From contig JAMPGY010000002.1 of assembly GCA_023663705.1 (NCBI GenBank), positions 111,515-175,514 on the forward strand: 64,000 nt of DNA. Reading direction: 5' to 3'. The notes beneath the pieces are model-generated. The model was given only the letters and a program-made list of their open reading frames with translations. It was not told the origin of the DNA and searched no databases. How positions within the stretch are numbered: position 1 is the stretch's first letter; every line of letters begins with the position of its first letter. Below are positions 1-7,439 of this stretch, one piece after another. The stretch comes from Clostridium sp. (lineage in GTDB: Bacteria; Bacteroidota; Bacteroidia; Bacteroidales; Bacteroidaceae). Position numbers and translations under genes: made by a program.

Positions 1-90
1 ACCGGAAAACTCATTCCTAAAGAGCGATTGCGTGTGGTGCCTCATGCTACGTTGAGCATTGAGGCGAAGAACAAACAGAACAAAAGATAA
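1..90 (+). CDS. DksA/TraR-type zinc-finger protein, C-terminal end (partial)
   Basis: Frame 1 is open from the window edge and encodes 29 residues ending in an Asn/Lys-rich tail, then TAA at 88-90. The end contains TGKLIPKERL followed by VPHATLSIEAK, which matches the C-terminal tail of Bacteroidetes DksA/TraR-family proteins. These bind RNA polymerase through the secondary channel and modulate stringent-response transcription. The zinc-finger cysteines lie outside the window, so only the tail supports the call. lspA begins 30 nt downstream on the same strand, so the two are probably cotranscribed. Confidence 0.7.
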   Translation, partial: TGKLIPKERLRVVPHATLSIEAKNKQNKR

Positions 91-120
91 ACATCACAAC
101 GAAAGGAGACTGATTGAAAA

Positions 121-735
121 GTGGGACAACATAAGAGTGTTTGTGCAAAGGCGATTCTCACAACCGCCATTATTGTGGCGGTTGTGGTGATAGACCAGAT
201 GATCAAGATTGCCGTGAAGACCGGCATGTATATGCACCAGAAGATTCGGGTGACAGATTGGTTCTACATCTTTTTCACCGAAAACCGTGGCATGGCTTTC
301 GGGATGGAACTTATCGGAAAATTGTTTCTCACTTCTTTTCGTATCCTTGTCGTAGCGGTCATCCTATGGTATTTGGTCAAACTTGTGCGTCGCAGTGTGC
401 CCATGGGCTTTTTGGTGTGTCTGTCGCTCATCGTGGCCGGTGCGCTGGGCAACATCATCGACAGCGTCTTCTACGGACTGATCTTTAATAATCCGCCCGC
501 CCCGTTTGTGGCTGAGTTTGTTCCCATGGGCATGGGCTACGAGCAAGCCTTTTACGGTAGGGTGGTGGATATGTTCTATTTTCCGCTCATTGAGTCCGAA
601 TGGCCGTCGTGGATGCCTGTGGTGGGTGGTGAGTCGTTCATTTTCTTCAGTCCGATATTCAACTTTGCGGATGCAGCCATCAGCTGTGGCATCGTAGCGT
701 TGTTGCTATTCTATCACAAACGTTTGTCGTTCTGA
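121..735 (+). CDS. lspA: Lipoprotein signal peptidase (signal peptidase II)
   Basis: An inner-membrane aspartyl protease that removes the signal peptide of prolipoproteins after the cysteine is lipidated. The 204-residue protein has four hydrophobic segments (about 11-30, 70-88, 96-112 and 185-198). It carries the family blocks GALGNIID (107-114), VVDMF with catalytic Asp150, and FNFADAAI with catalytic Asp184. About 35 residues separate GNIID from VVD, longer than in E. coli LspA; such an insertion is usual in Bacteroidetes homologues. The start is GTG at 121, supported by AAAGGAGA at 101-108. The next gene encodes a lipoprotein 17 nt downstream, which fits the job of this enzyme. Confidence 0.95.
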   Translation: MGQHKSVCAKAILTTAIIVAVVVIDQMIKIAVKTGMYMHQKIRVTDWFYIFFTENRGMAFGMELIGKLFLTSFRILVVAVILWYLVKLVRRSVPMGFLVCLSLIVAGALGNIIDSVFYGLIFNNPPAPFVAEFVPMGMGYEQAFYGRVVDMFYFPLIESEWPSWMPVVGGESFIFFSPIFNFADAAISCGIVALLLFYHKRLSF

Positions 736-752
736 CAGGGAGATTCTAACGT

Positions 753-1775
753 ATGAATAAACCGAAGGTTCCGCAGCTGAGTTTACGTAGTTTGTTATGC
801 GTTGGCATTGTGAGGGTGATAGCGTTGCTGTCGCTTTCCGCCTGCAATCCGGAAATGCCGTCTGAGGTCATCTCTCCTTCGCGCATGGAATCATTGCTTT
901 TCGATTATCACCTGGCTCAGGCCATGGCAGAAGAGAGCTATGATAGTGTGGAGGAGCGGCGCTATCTGTATGTTCAGGCAGCTCTGCGCAAGCATGGAGT
1001 CAGTGAGGCGGAGTTCGATTCCTCCATGGTGTGGTATTCCGCTCATGCCGACTATCTCACCGAAATCTATCGTCGGTTGTCCGCACGCTATGATGCCGAG
1101 GTGAAGGCGCGTGGTACGGGGTCCTCGGAGAGTGAACTTTTCGCCTCTATGGCCACACAAGGCGACACGGCCAATATATGGAGCGGCCGTTCATTTTATG
1201 TGCTTCGTCCTAACCGTATTGAGAATAAGATGGCTTTCACGATGAAAGCCGATACGGCATTCCGGCGTGGCGATACATTTATCTGGCATTTCACACCTCA
1301 CTTCGTGTGCAAGGAGGGGGGGCGTGTGGGCTTTGCTTCCATCATGGTGCGTTACACCGATGGCACCACCTCATCCAAATACCGTCGTGTGGAGGGAGAT
1401 TGGAAAGTGAAGATGGAACTGTCTGCAGCTACGGACAAGGATATTAGCGAACTATACGGCTTTGTTTATTTTCCGACTACAGAAGTGAAAGTCTATCGGA
1501 TGTTGACGCTTGCCGAGTTGGCATTGGTGCGTTGCCATCCCAAGCAGGTCGTTCCGGAGGAGAAAGACGAGACGGTTATGCGCGACACTCTTTCTGTAGA
1601 TTCCGTTTCTGGGGAAACAGATGCCCGGAGGGCCGATACCACGGTAGCCCGGCGATTGACTCCGTCGGAGTTGCGTCGCACTCAAGAGGGAGATCACACT
1701 ATAGAAGTGGTGAAGGATCGTCCGTATGTGGCACCGAAAAAGACTAGTGGACATCGTCAGCGTGCGCACGGATGA
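753..1775 (+). CDS. DUF4296 lipoprotein
   Basis: A 340-residue predicted lipoprotein. A hydrophobic signal (about 13-30) ends in LSAC with the lipidated Cys at position 31. Residues about 36-125 look like DUF4296, a Bacteroidetes domain of unknown function (SRMESLLFDYHLAQAM, then YVQAALRKHGVSEAEFD). The rest is less conserved, with a charged, Thr- and Arg-rich tail that is probably disordered. Genes of this type commonly sit next to lspA in Bacteroidales, as here (17-nt gap). No enzymatic motif is visible. The protein is probably attached to the periplasmic face of a membrane. Confidence 0.8.
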   Translation: MNKPKVPQLSLRSLLCVGIVRVIALLSLSACNPEMPSEVISPSRMESLLFDYHLAQAMAEESYDSVEERRYLYVQAALRKHGVSEAEFDSSMVWYSAHADYLTEIYRRLSARYDAEVKARGTGSSESELFASMATQGDTANIWSGRSFYVLRPNRIENKMAFTMKADTAFRRGDTFIWHFTPHFVCKEGGRVGFASIMVRYTDGTTSSKYRRVEGDWKVKMELSAATDKDISELYGFVYFPTTEVKVYRMLTLAELALVRCHPKQVVPEEKDETVMRDTLSVDSVSGETDARRADTTVARRLTPSELRRTQEGDHTIEVVKDRPYVAPKKTSGHRQRAHG

Positions 1776-1796
1776 GTATGGAGATATGAAAAAGGC

Positions 1797-2129
1797 ATGA
1801 AACGATACGCCTGCAATCTGTTGTACATTTCTCCATCCCAAGCATTGAGGAATGCGGTGGTGGAAGTGGATGCCGATGGTTCCCCGGTGCGTTGGTATCC
1901 GCTGTGTGGAGAACATCCGTTTACGGAATGGATAGGTGGAGTCATGTTTTTTTTGCCCGTGTCGTGTACCGGTGTTCGTCATTTTTCCGGAGAATTGCCT
2001 GTTCTGCTAACTTCGGCTTTTCGCGAAGCTGGCGAGGGAGTCTCCCTTCGCTTGTGGCACATTGAAGGTTTGGCATCCGATCAATGCTGTCTTTCCCCCT
2101 CTCTCCGTTTCCGGCTGATGAATGGATAG
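1797..2129 (+). CDS. Small conserved protein of unknown function
   Basis: A 110-residue protein without signal peptide or membrane segment. It opens with KRYACNLLYISPSQALRNAVVEVD, followed by mixed strands and loops. I recognise the general pattern as a short Bacteroidales protein found after the lspA/DUF4296 pair, but no function is known to me. It starts 21 nt after the DUF4296 stop and ends 45 nt before the response regulator, so it is probably the last gene of the lspA group. Confidence that it is a real gene rests on position, strand and the weak family resemblance. Confidence 0.6.
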   Translation: MKRYACNLLYISPSQALRNAVVEVDADGSPVRWYPLCGEHPFTEWIGGVMFFLPVSCTGVRHFSGELPVLLTSAFREAGEGVSLRLWHIEGLASDQCCLSPSLRFRLMNG

Positions 2130-2174
2130 GGAATAACATCTTTCGGTGCAGGATAAAATAAAAAGAATCGGGCT

Positions 2175-2834
2175 ATGGATAAATACAGGATACTTATAGT
2201 TGATGACGAGGAATCGCTTCGTACGGGACTTCAGACCTACTTGCAGTTGGAAGGTTATGATGCAGATGTAGTGCAAAGTGCGGAAGAAGCTTTGGAACTT
2301 GATTTGAACCGATACAGCCTCATTCTGCTGGATATAATGATGGAGGGGATGAGCGGTGTGGAACTGGCGGAGCGATTGAAGAAGAACTCTGCTACATCCG
2401 AAATCCCCATCATATTTCTGACAGCGAAAGATTCGGACGATGATATGGTGGCCGGATTGAATATTGGGGCGGACGATTACATATCCAAACCATATTCAAT
2501 AAGGAATGTACTGGCGAGAATAGCGGCGGTGTTGCGACGCACGAGTAAGCGGAAGTCGGACGGGATAGTGTGCGACCGCACTTCGCTTGTTTGCAAAGTG
2601 AACGGTAATCCGGTGAAGTTGCCGAAGAAGGAATTTGAACTGCTTGCCCTTTTTCTGGAACATCCCGGACGAATCTTTAGCCGGGAAGAACTGCTTGACC
2701 GCATTTGGCCCGAAGGTAGTGTGATTGTCGATCGTTCGGTAGACGTTCATATCACGCGATTGCGTGGAAGAATCGTTCCGTATGGAAAAAATATTGTAAC
2801 CCGTTCCGGATACGGCTATGGCTGGCAAGATTAA
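2175..2834 (+). CDS. OmpR/PhoB-family response regulator
   Basis: A DNA-binding regulator of 219 residues. The receiver domain (about 4-118) has the acidic pair Asp10-Asp11, the phosphorylated Asp53 (LLDIMM), Thr83 and Lys105 (SKP). Residues about 127-219 form a winged-helix Trans_reg_C effector domain with the usual end (SVDVHITRLRGRI, GYGYGW). Its gene overlaps the histidine kinase gene by 17 nt, so the two form one expression unit and almost certainly a cognate pair. Nothing in the sequence gives the signal. The PiT phosphate transporter follows 75 nt after the kinase, which makes a phosphate link possible but unproven. Confidence 0.93.
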   Translation: MDKYRILIVDDEESLRTGLQTYLQLEGYDADVVQSAEEALELDLNRYSLILLDIMMEGMSGVELAERLKKNSATSEIPIIFLTAKDSDDDMVAGLNIGADDYISKPYSIRNVLARIAAVLRRTSKRKSDGIVCDRTSLVCKVNGNPVKLPKKEFELLALFLEHPGRIFSREELLDRIWPEGSVIVDRSVDVHITRLRGRIVPYGKNIVTRSGYGYGWQD

Positions 2835-4206
2835 ACTGTCTTTTCACCATAGGGTTCTTTTTTACCTGCTGGCACTTAGTTGGATGTTGGTGTTGGTGTT
2901 CACAATGTTCCAGTATCAACGTGAAAGGACTTTCCGTTCGGAATTGATGAACATGGAGTTGCAGATGCACAATGATCGTGTCATTGATGACATGAAGAAG
3001 GGTGAGGATATCAACTCTGTTGTCCGGCGTATCGGGACGCCCGTAGCCGGATTACGTTTGACTTTGATAGATAAATCCGGCAAGGTGGTCTATGACAATA
3101 ACGATAGTACACCGTTTCCGGAATCTAATCACAATAATCGTCCGGAGGTGGTGAAGGCCCGAAAGTCCGGAACCGGTTATGCCGTAGGCCGTAAGTCGGT
3201 GAGTGACGACACGGAATATTTCTATTCGGCCATGCTTGCCGGAGATGGAATGGTGATCAGGAGTGCCGCACCCTACAATCACACCCTGCGGGATTTTCTT
3301 CAGGCCGACCGCTCGTTTCTGTGGGTGATGCTTATGGTGACTGTCGCTGTCGGTTTTGCAGGATATTTTATGGCACGCAGAATCTCGACCAGCATTTCCA
3401 ATCTCAGTAATTTTGCAGAGAAGGCGGGGAAGGGCGAACCGATATATGAGGGTTGGGCTTTTCCGCATGATGAGTTGGGTCATATTGCGGGAAACATAGT
3501 CAGGCTCTATGTGGAACGAGACCAAAGGCATCTGGAGGCGATGAAACAGGAACGGGAAAAGATTCGTTTGAAAAAACAATTGACCAATAATATCAACCAC
3601 GAACTGAAGACACCTGTTGCCTCAATACAACTATGTATCGGTTTGTTGCGTGATCATCCGGAGTTGCCCGAGGAAAGAAAGCGGGATTTCATCCATCTGA
3701 TTCATGCGGACGCAACCCGCTTGGTTACCATGCTTGATGATGTCGCCACCATCACAAGAATGGATGATGGGGCACGCGTTATAGAGAAGAAGGAGATTGA
3801 CCTCACGGAATTGATCAGGGAGGTTGCCGATAGCGAGAGAATAAAGACGGAGATGAAGATAGTGTGCGATGTTCCTCGCATGAAAATAACCGGCAATCGT
3901 CAGTTGTTGGAATCTGTGTTCCGCAATCTCATGGACAATGCCATAGCCTACAGTGGAGGCACGGAAATTCACATCAAGGCAGACAGCGAAGGGAATTTCA
4001 CGGTGTGGGATAACGGATGTGGAGTGCCGGAGGAGCACATTGAACATCTTTTCGAACGTTTCTACCGTGTGGACAAAGGCCGTTCCCGCCGGAAAGGAGG
4101 CACCGGTCTCGGACTTTCCATCGTGAAAAACGCAGTGGCGTGGCACGGTGGTGACATCAGAGTGACAAACGACGGAGGGTTAAGGTTCGATTTCCGGCTC
4201 AATTAA
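2818..4206 (+). CDS. Membrane sensor histidine kinase
   Basis: A 462-residue class I sensor kinase. Transmembrane segments at about 13-32 and 166-185 enclose a periplasmic sensor of about 130 residues. Then come a short HAMP-like linker, the dimerisation box with phospho-accepting His261 (NHELKTP), and a HATPase with N box Asn374 (NLMDNAIAYS), G1 (DNGCGV, 398-403), F box (FERFYR) and G2 (GGTGLGLS, 427-434). All catalytic residues are present. The ATG lies inside the end of the response-regulator gene, which implies translational coupling. RprX of Bacteroides is the same broad class, but I do not claim orthology. Confidence 0.93.
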   Translation: MAGKIKLSFHHRVLFYLLALSWMLVLVFTMFQYQRERTFRSELMNMELQMHNDRVIDDMKKGEDINSVVRRIGTPVAGLRLTLIDKSGKVVYDNNDSTPFPESNHNNRPEVVKARKSGTGYAVGRKSVSDDTEYFYSAMLAGDGMVIRSAAPYNHTLRDFLQADRSFLWVMLMVTVAVGFAGYFMARRISTSISNLSNFAEKAGKGEPIYEGWAFPHDELGHIAGNIVRLYVERDQRHLEAMKQEREKIRLKKQLTNNINHELKTPVASIQLCIGLLRDHPELPEERKRDFIHLIHADATRLVTMLDDVATITRMDDGARVIEKKEIDLTELIREVADSERIKTEMKIVCDVPRMKITGNRQLLESVFRNLMDNAIAYSGGTEIHIKADSEGNFTVWDNGCGVPEEHIEHLFERFYRVDKGRSRRKGGTGLGLSIVKNAVAWHGGDIRVTNDGGLRFDFRLN

Positions 4207-4280
4207 CAAAAACGCAATAAAAACTTTATCTTTCCGCAACATGGAATAATGAAATTTGTAGCATCAAGATTCAGTATTCT

Positions 4281-6566
4281 ATGGATGTAATTTTTTTCGG
4301 AATCGTAGTGTTTCTTTTCCTGCTGGCTATTTTCGATCTGTCGGTAGGGGTGAGTAATGATGCTGTGAACTTTCTCTCTTCGGCGATCGGATCCCGTGCG
4401 GCTACGTTCAGGCGTGTGATGACAGTTGCTGCAATCGGAGTATTTATCGGTGCGGCTATGAGTGACGGTATGATGGATGTGGCGCGGCATGGCATATTCA
4501 GGCCGGAAAACCTGTCATTCTATGACGTCATGGCTATATTCATGGCGGTTATGGTGACGGACATAATTCTTCTTGACATCTTCAATTCATTGGGGATGCC
4601 TACTTCTACCACAGTTTCCATGGTGTTTGAATTGCTTGGTGCTACTTTTGTGGTGGCGTTATTCAAGCTGTCAATTCAAGGAGGCCTCCTGGGTATGGGA
4701 GAATATCTGAACACAGATAAGGCACTGTCTGTTATCCTGGGCATCTTTCTTTCCGTGGCGATCGCTTTCGTTTTCGGAACAATAGTGCAGTTCCTTACCC
4801 GGTTGGTTTTTACATTTGAATACAAGAGCCGGATGAAATGGAAAATCGGACTATTTGGTGGAATAGCCTGCACTGCCATCGTTTACTTCATGCTGATAAA
4901 GGGCGCCGGTGATATGAGGATTATGACTCCGGATTTGAAGGCATGGATTCATGAAAACACATTGCAGATACTCTGTATTTGCTTGGTTGTTTTCTCTATG
5001 CTTATGCAGATCTTCCATTTCCTGAAGGTGAATGTTCTTAAAGTTATAGTGCTTCTCGGCACGTTCTCTTTAGCGATGGCCTTTGCCGGAAATGACCTTG
5101 TGAATTTTGTCGGCGTACCTCTGACAGCTCTTGCATCCTATCAAGATTACGTATCTCATGGGGACGGTGATTTTCATGGTTTCATGATGAGCAGTCTCAA
5201 TGGTCCTGCTCAGACTCCATTCTATTTTCTGATGGGAGCCGGTATGATAATGGTTCTTTCTCTCTCCACCTCCAAAAAGGCGCGTCAGGTGACACAGACG
5301 ACAGTGGGGCTGAGCGCTCAGAATCTGGGTGATGAACTTTTCGGCTCTTCTCGAATCGGACGGTCTCTTGTGCGTGGTGCGATCAACTCGTTTGCGTGGA
5401 TAAACGACAGAACCCCTGAAAAAGTCAGACATTGGATTACCCGTAGGATGAATACCACTGTTCAGCAACCAGAGGAAGGAGCAGCCTTCGATCTTGTCAG
5501 GGGAGCTGTCAATCTGATGCTTGCCGGAATGCTGATTGCTTGGGGTACCTCAATGAAGTTACCTTTATCCACAACGTTTGTAACCTTTATGGTTGCAATG
5601 GGAACCTCTCTTGCCGACAGGGCGTGGGGACGTGAAAGTGCGGTATTCCGTGTCACGGGGGTAATTTCAGTGATAGGCGGATGGTTTATCACGGCCGGTG
5701 TCGCGTTTATCGGCGCGGGATTGGTTGTATGCCTCATGTTTTTGGGGGGAGTGCCGGTGATGGTAGCCGGCGGGGTGACAGCTCTTGTTGTGCTGGTAAG
5801 AAGCCATATGCGTTTCAACCGGAAGAAAAACGATATAGAACGGGATACTCTGTTTCAAACGATACTCTCCACGGATAATGAGAAGGACGTATGGCCTTTG
5901 TTGAGAATTTACATAAATGAGAAGCAGAAGATATTTCTGGCGTTCGGTGCCATGGTATATCGCGACGTGATAAACGGCTTTGTCAATGACAAGGTTCGGC
6001 TTCTCTCTGGGGCAGAGAAATCTCTGATAACAGAGAAAGACATTCTGAAAGGACAACGTCGTAAGTTGACTTTATGTTTCAGGAAAGCTTCTCCGCAGAT
6101 AGCGATGGAGAAGAGCACATGGTTTCACCTAAGCAACACTATGGCTATGTCGATTACCTATAATCTGCTTCATATCAATGAAGTGTGTAAAGAGCATGTG
6201 GACAATAACTTCATGCCGCTTCCCAAGCGTTTTCATGAATTTCTCTTAACTGTCAGTGACGAGGTGTGTGCTCTGTTCAAAGATACAATAGATGCTTTCG
6301 ACGAAAATGATTCGGAAGCCATAGACGTGTTGAGAAAGCGCTGTGAATCGGTAAAACTGGAGTTTTCGCGACATTCAAAAGAGGTGTATGATCTTCTGCA
6401 ACATGGCGATGCGTCCGACATGACAGTAGCCTATGTCTATCTTAATCTTCTTCAGGAAAGTCAGGAACTTGTCACATCGTTGCGGAAGATGCTCCGTGCC
6501 ATCGGCAAGCTCAACCTTGAGCCCTCCCATTACCGCAGTTTCTCTCATAGCACGATAGAGCAATGA
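4281..6566 (+). CDS. PiT-family inorganic phosphate transporter with C-terminal PhoU-like domain
   Basis: A PHO4/PiT symporter that brings phosphate across the inner membrane. The 761 residues begin with the family signature region (FDLSVGVSNDAVNFLSSAIGSR, residues about 19-39) and its internal repeat (AFAGNDLVNFVGVPL, about 267-281), the two inverted halves typical of PiT proteins. About twelve membrane segments run to residue 520. From about 525 to the end the protein is soluble, helical and charged, like the PhoU/DUF47 proteins that usually accompany PiT as a separate gene. The 74-nt gap before it holds only weak promoter-like sequence, so it may be read with the two-component genes. Confidence 0.9.
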   Translation: MDVIFFGIVVFLFLLAIFDLSVGVSNDAVNFLSSAIGSRAATFRRVMTVAAIGVFIGAAMSDGMMDVARHGIFRPENLSFYDVMAIFMAVMVTDIILLDIFNSLGMPTSTTVSMVFELLGATFVVALFKLSIQGGLLGMGEYLNTDKALSVILGIFLSVAIAFVFGTIVQFLTRLVFTFEYKSRMKWKIGLFGGIACTAIVYFMLIKGAGDMRIMTPDLKAWIHENTLQILCICLVVFSMLMQIFHFLKVNVLKVIVLLGTFSLAMAFAGNDLVNFVGVPLTALASYQDYVSHGDGDFHGFMMSSLNGPAQTPFYFLMGAGMIMVLSLSTSKKARQVTQTTVGLSAQNLGDELFGSSRIGRSLVRGAINSFAWINDRTPEKVRHWITRRMNTTVQQPEEGAAFDLVRGAVNLMLAGMLIAWGTSMKLPLSTTFVTFMVAMGTSLADRAWGRESAVFRVTGVISVIGGWFITAGVAFIGAGLVVCLMFLGGVPVMVAGGVTALVVLVRSHMRFNRKKNDIERDTLFQTILSTDNEKDVWPLLRIYINEKQKIFLAFGAMVYRDVINGFVNDKVRLLSGAEKSLITEKDILKGQRRKLTLCFRKASPQIAMEKSTWFHLSNTMAMSITYNLLHINEVCKEHVDNNFMPLPKRFHEFLLTVSDEVCALFKDTIDAFDENDSEAIDVLRKRCESVKLEFSRHSKEVYDLLQHGDASDMTVAYVYLNLLQESQELVTSLRKMLRAIGKLNLEPSHYRSFSHSTIEQ

Positions 6567-6572
6567 TCGAGG

Positions 6573-7346
6573 TCAGGCACGGCGGCGGAATTCGGCGCAG
6601 ATAATGGAGGTGGCTACGGCCACATTCAGGCTTTCCGTGGTCTCGCGTTCGGGCGGGAAGTTGGGGATGTGAAGGCGGTGGGTGACGGCCTGTGCCACTT
6701 CGCTACTGATACCGCGTCCTTCGTTGCCCATCACGATGATGCCATACTGTTCCAGCGGTTGGTCGTAGAGTGAACGGCCTTCGAGGAATGTACCGTATAC
6801 GGGAATGTCAGCGGGGAGGATCCGGAGCAGGTCGGGCAGGGGATAATAGTGTACGCGTACATGAGCCAATCCGCCCATTGTGGCCTGCACCGTTTTAGGA
6901 TTGTAGACATCGGCACACCCGGGAGAGCAGAAAATATGTTCGATGCCAAACCAGTCGGCCATGCGGATGATGGTGCCCATATTCCCAGGATCTTGCACAT
7001 CGTCCAAAGCCAGACAGAGTTGTGAGGAGGGAATGGTGGTGTCCGGCGATTTATATTCCGGTATACGGAACAGTGCCAGCACCTCCTGAGGATGTTGCAG
7101 CAGACTGGCGCGGCGCAGTTCTTCATGGGTTACGATGTCATGTTCCGTGTGGTGCAGTTTGTTGATCCATTCTTTATTGTCGCAGCGCAGAAGCCACTCC
7201 TCCGTGCAGGCTACATACACGCACTCGAAGTAAGGCCACAGGTCTCCCACCAGTTTGTGCCCTTCGGCTACGAAGAGTCCCATTTCCTGTCGTTTCTTTT
7301 TCAGTTCCAGCGAGTGAATCAGTTTGATCCGGTTTTTGCTAATCAT
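6573..7346 (-). CDS. SpoU/TrmH-family RNA 2'-O-methyltransferase
   Basis: A 257-residue SPOUT methyltransferase acting on rRNA or tRNA with S-adenosylmethionine. Residues 1-95 form the substrate-binding N-domain (KRQEMGLFVAEGHKLV). The SPOUT knot carries motif 1 (DDVQDPGNMGTIIR, 115-128), motif 2 (IVMGNEGRGIS, 204-214) and motif 3 (IPNFPPERETTESLNVAVA, 227-245). The target nucleotide cannot be told from the sequence; RlmB-like 23S methylation is the nearest guess. It converges with the PiT gene (6-nt gap) and is divergent from tamL, with which it shares a short promoter region. Confidence 0.88.
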   Translation of the reverse strand: MISKNRIKLIHSLELKKKRQEMGLFVAEGHKLVGDLWPYFECVYVACTEEWLLRCDNKEWINKLHHTEHDIVTHEELRRASLLQHPQEVLALFRIPEYKSPDTTIPSSQLCLALDDVQDPGNMGTIIRMADWFGIEHIFCSPGCADVYNPKTVQATMGGLAHVRVHYYPLPDLLRILPADIPVYGTFLEGRSLYDQPLEQYGIIVMGNEGRGISSEVAQAVTHRLHIPNFPPERETTESLNVAVATSIICAEFRRRA

Positions 7347-7384
7347 CTATTTGTGCGGTTTGGCTGAATAATGCTGCAAAACTA

Positions 7385-7415
7385 CAAAGTTATTTTCGAT
7401 AAATTTCTATCTTTG
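7385..7415. promoter_or_regulatory. Divergent promoter pair between trmH-type gene and tamL
   Basis: Two matches to the Bacteroidetes -7 element TAnnTTTG lie back to back. One is CAAAGTTA at 7385-7392 (TAACTTTG on the minus strand), reading toward the methyltransferase. The other is TATCTTTG at 7408-7415 on the plus strand, reading toward tamL. Neither has a clear -33 TTTG at the right distance. With only 15 nt between them, the two polymerases would compete for the site. Confidence 0.55.
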
Positions 7416-7439
7416 TAGTGTAAATCAATATCCGGGCGT

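Noticed and set aside
2175..4206. RprXY of Bacteroides as the identity of the two-component pair
   Set aside because: Only the general class agrees. I cannot show orthology, and many such pairs exist in Bacteroidetes.
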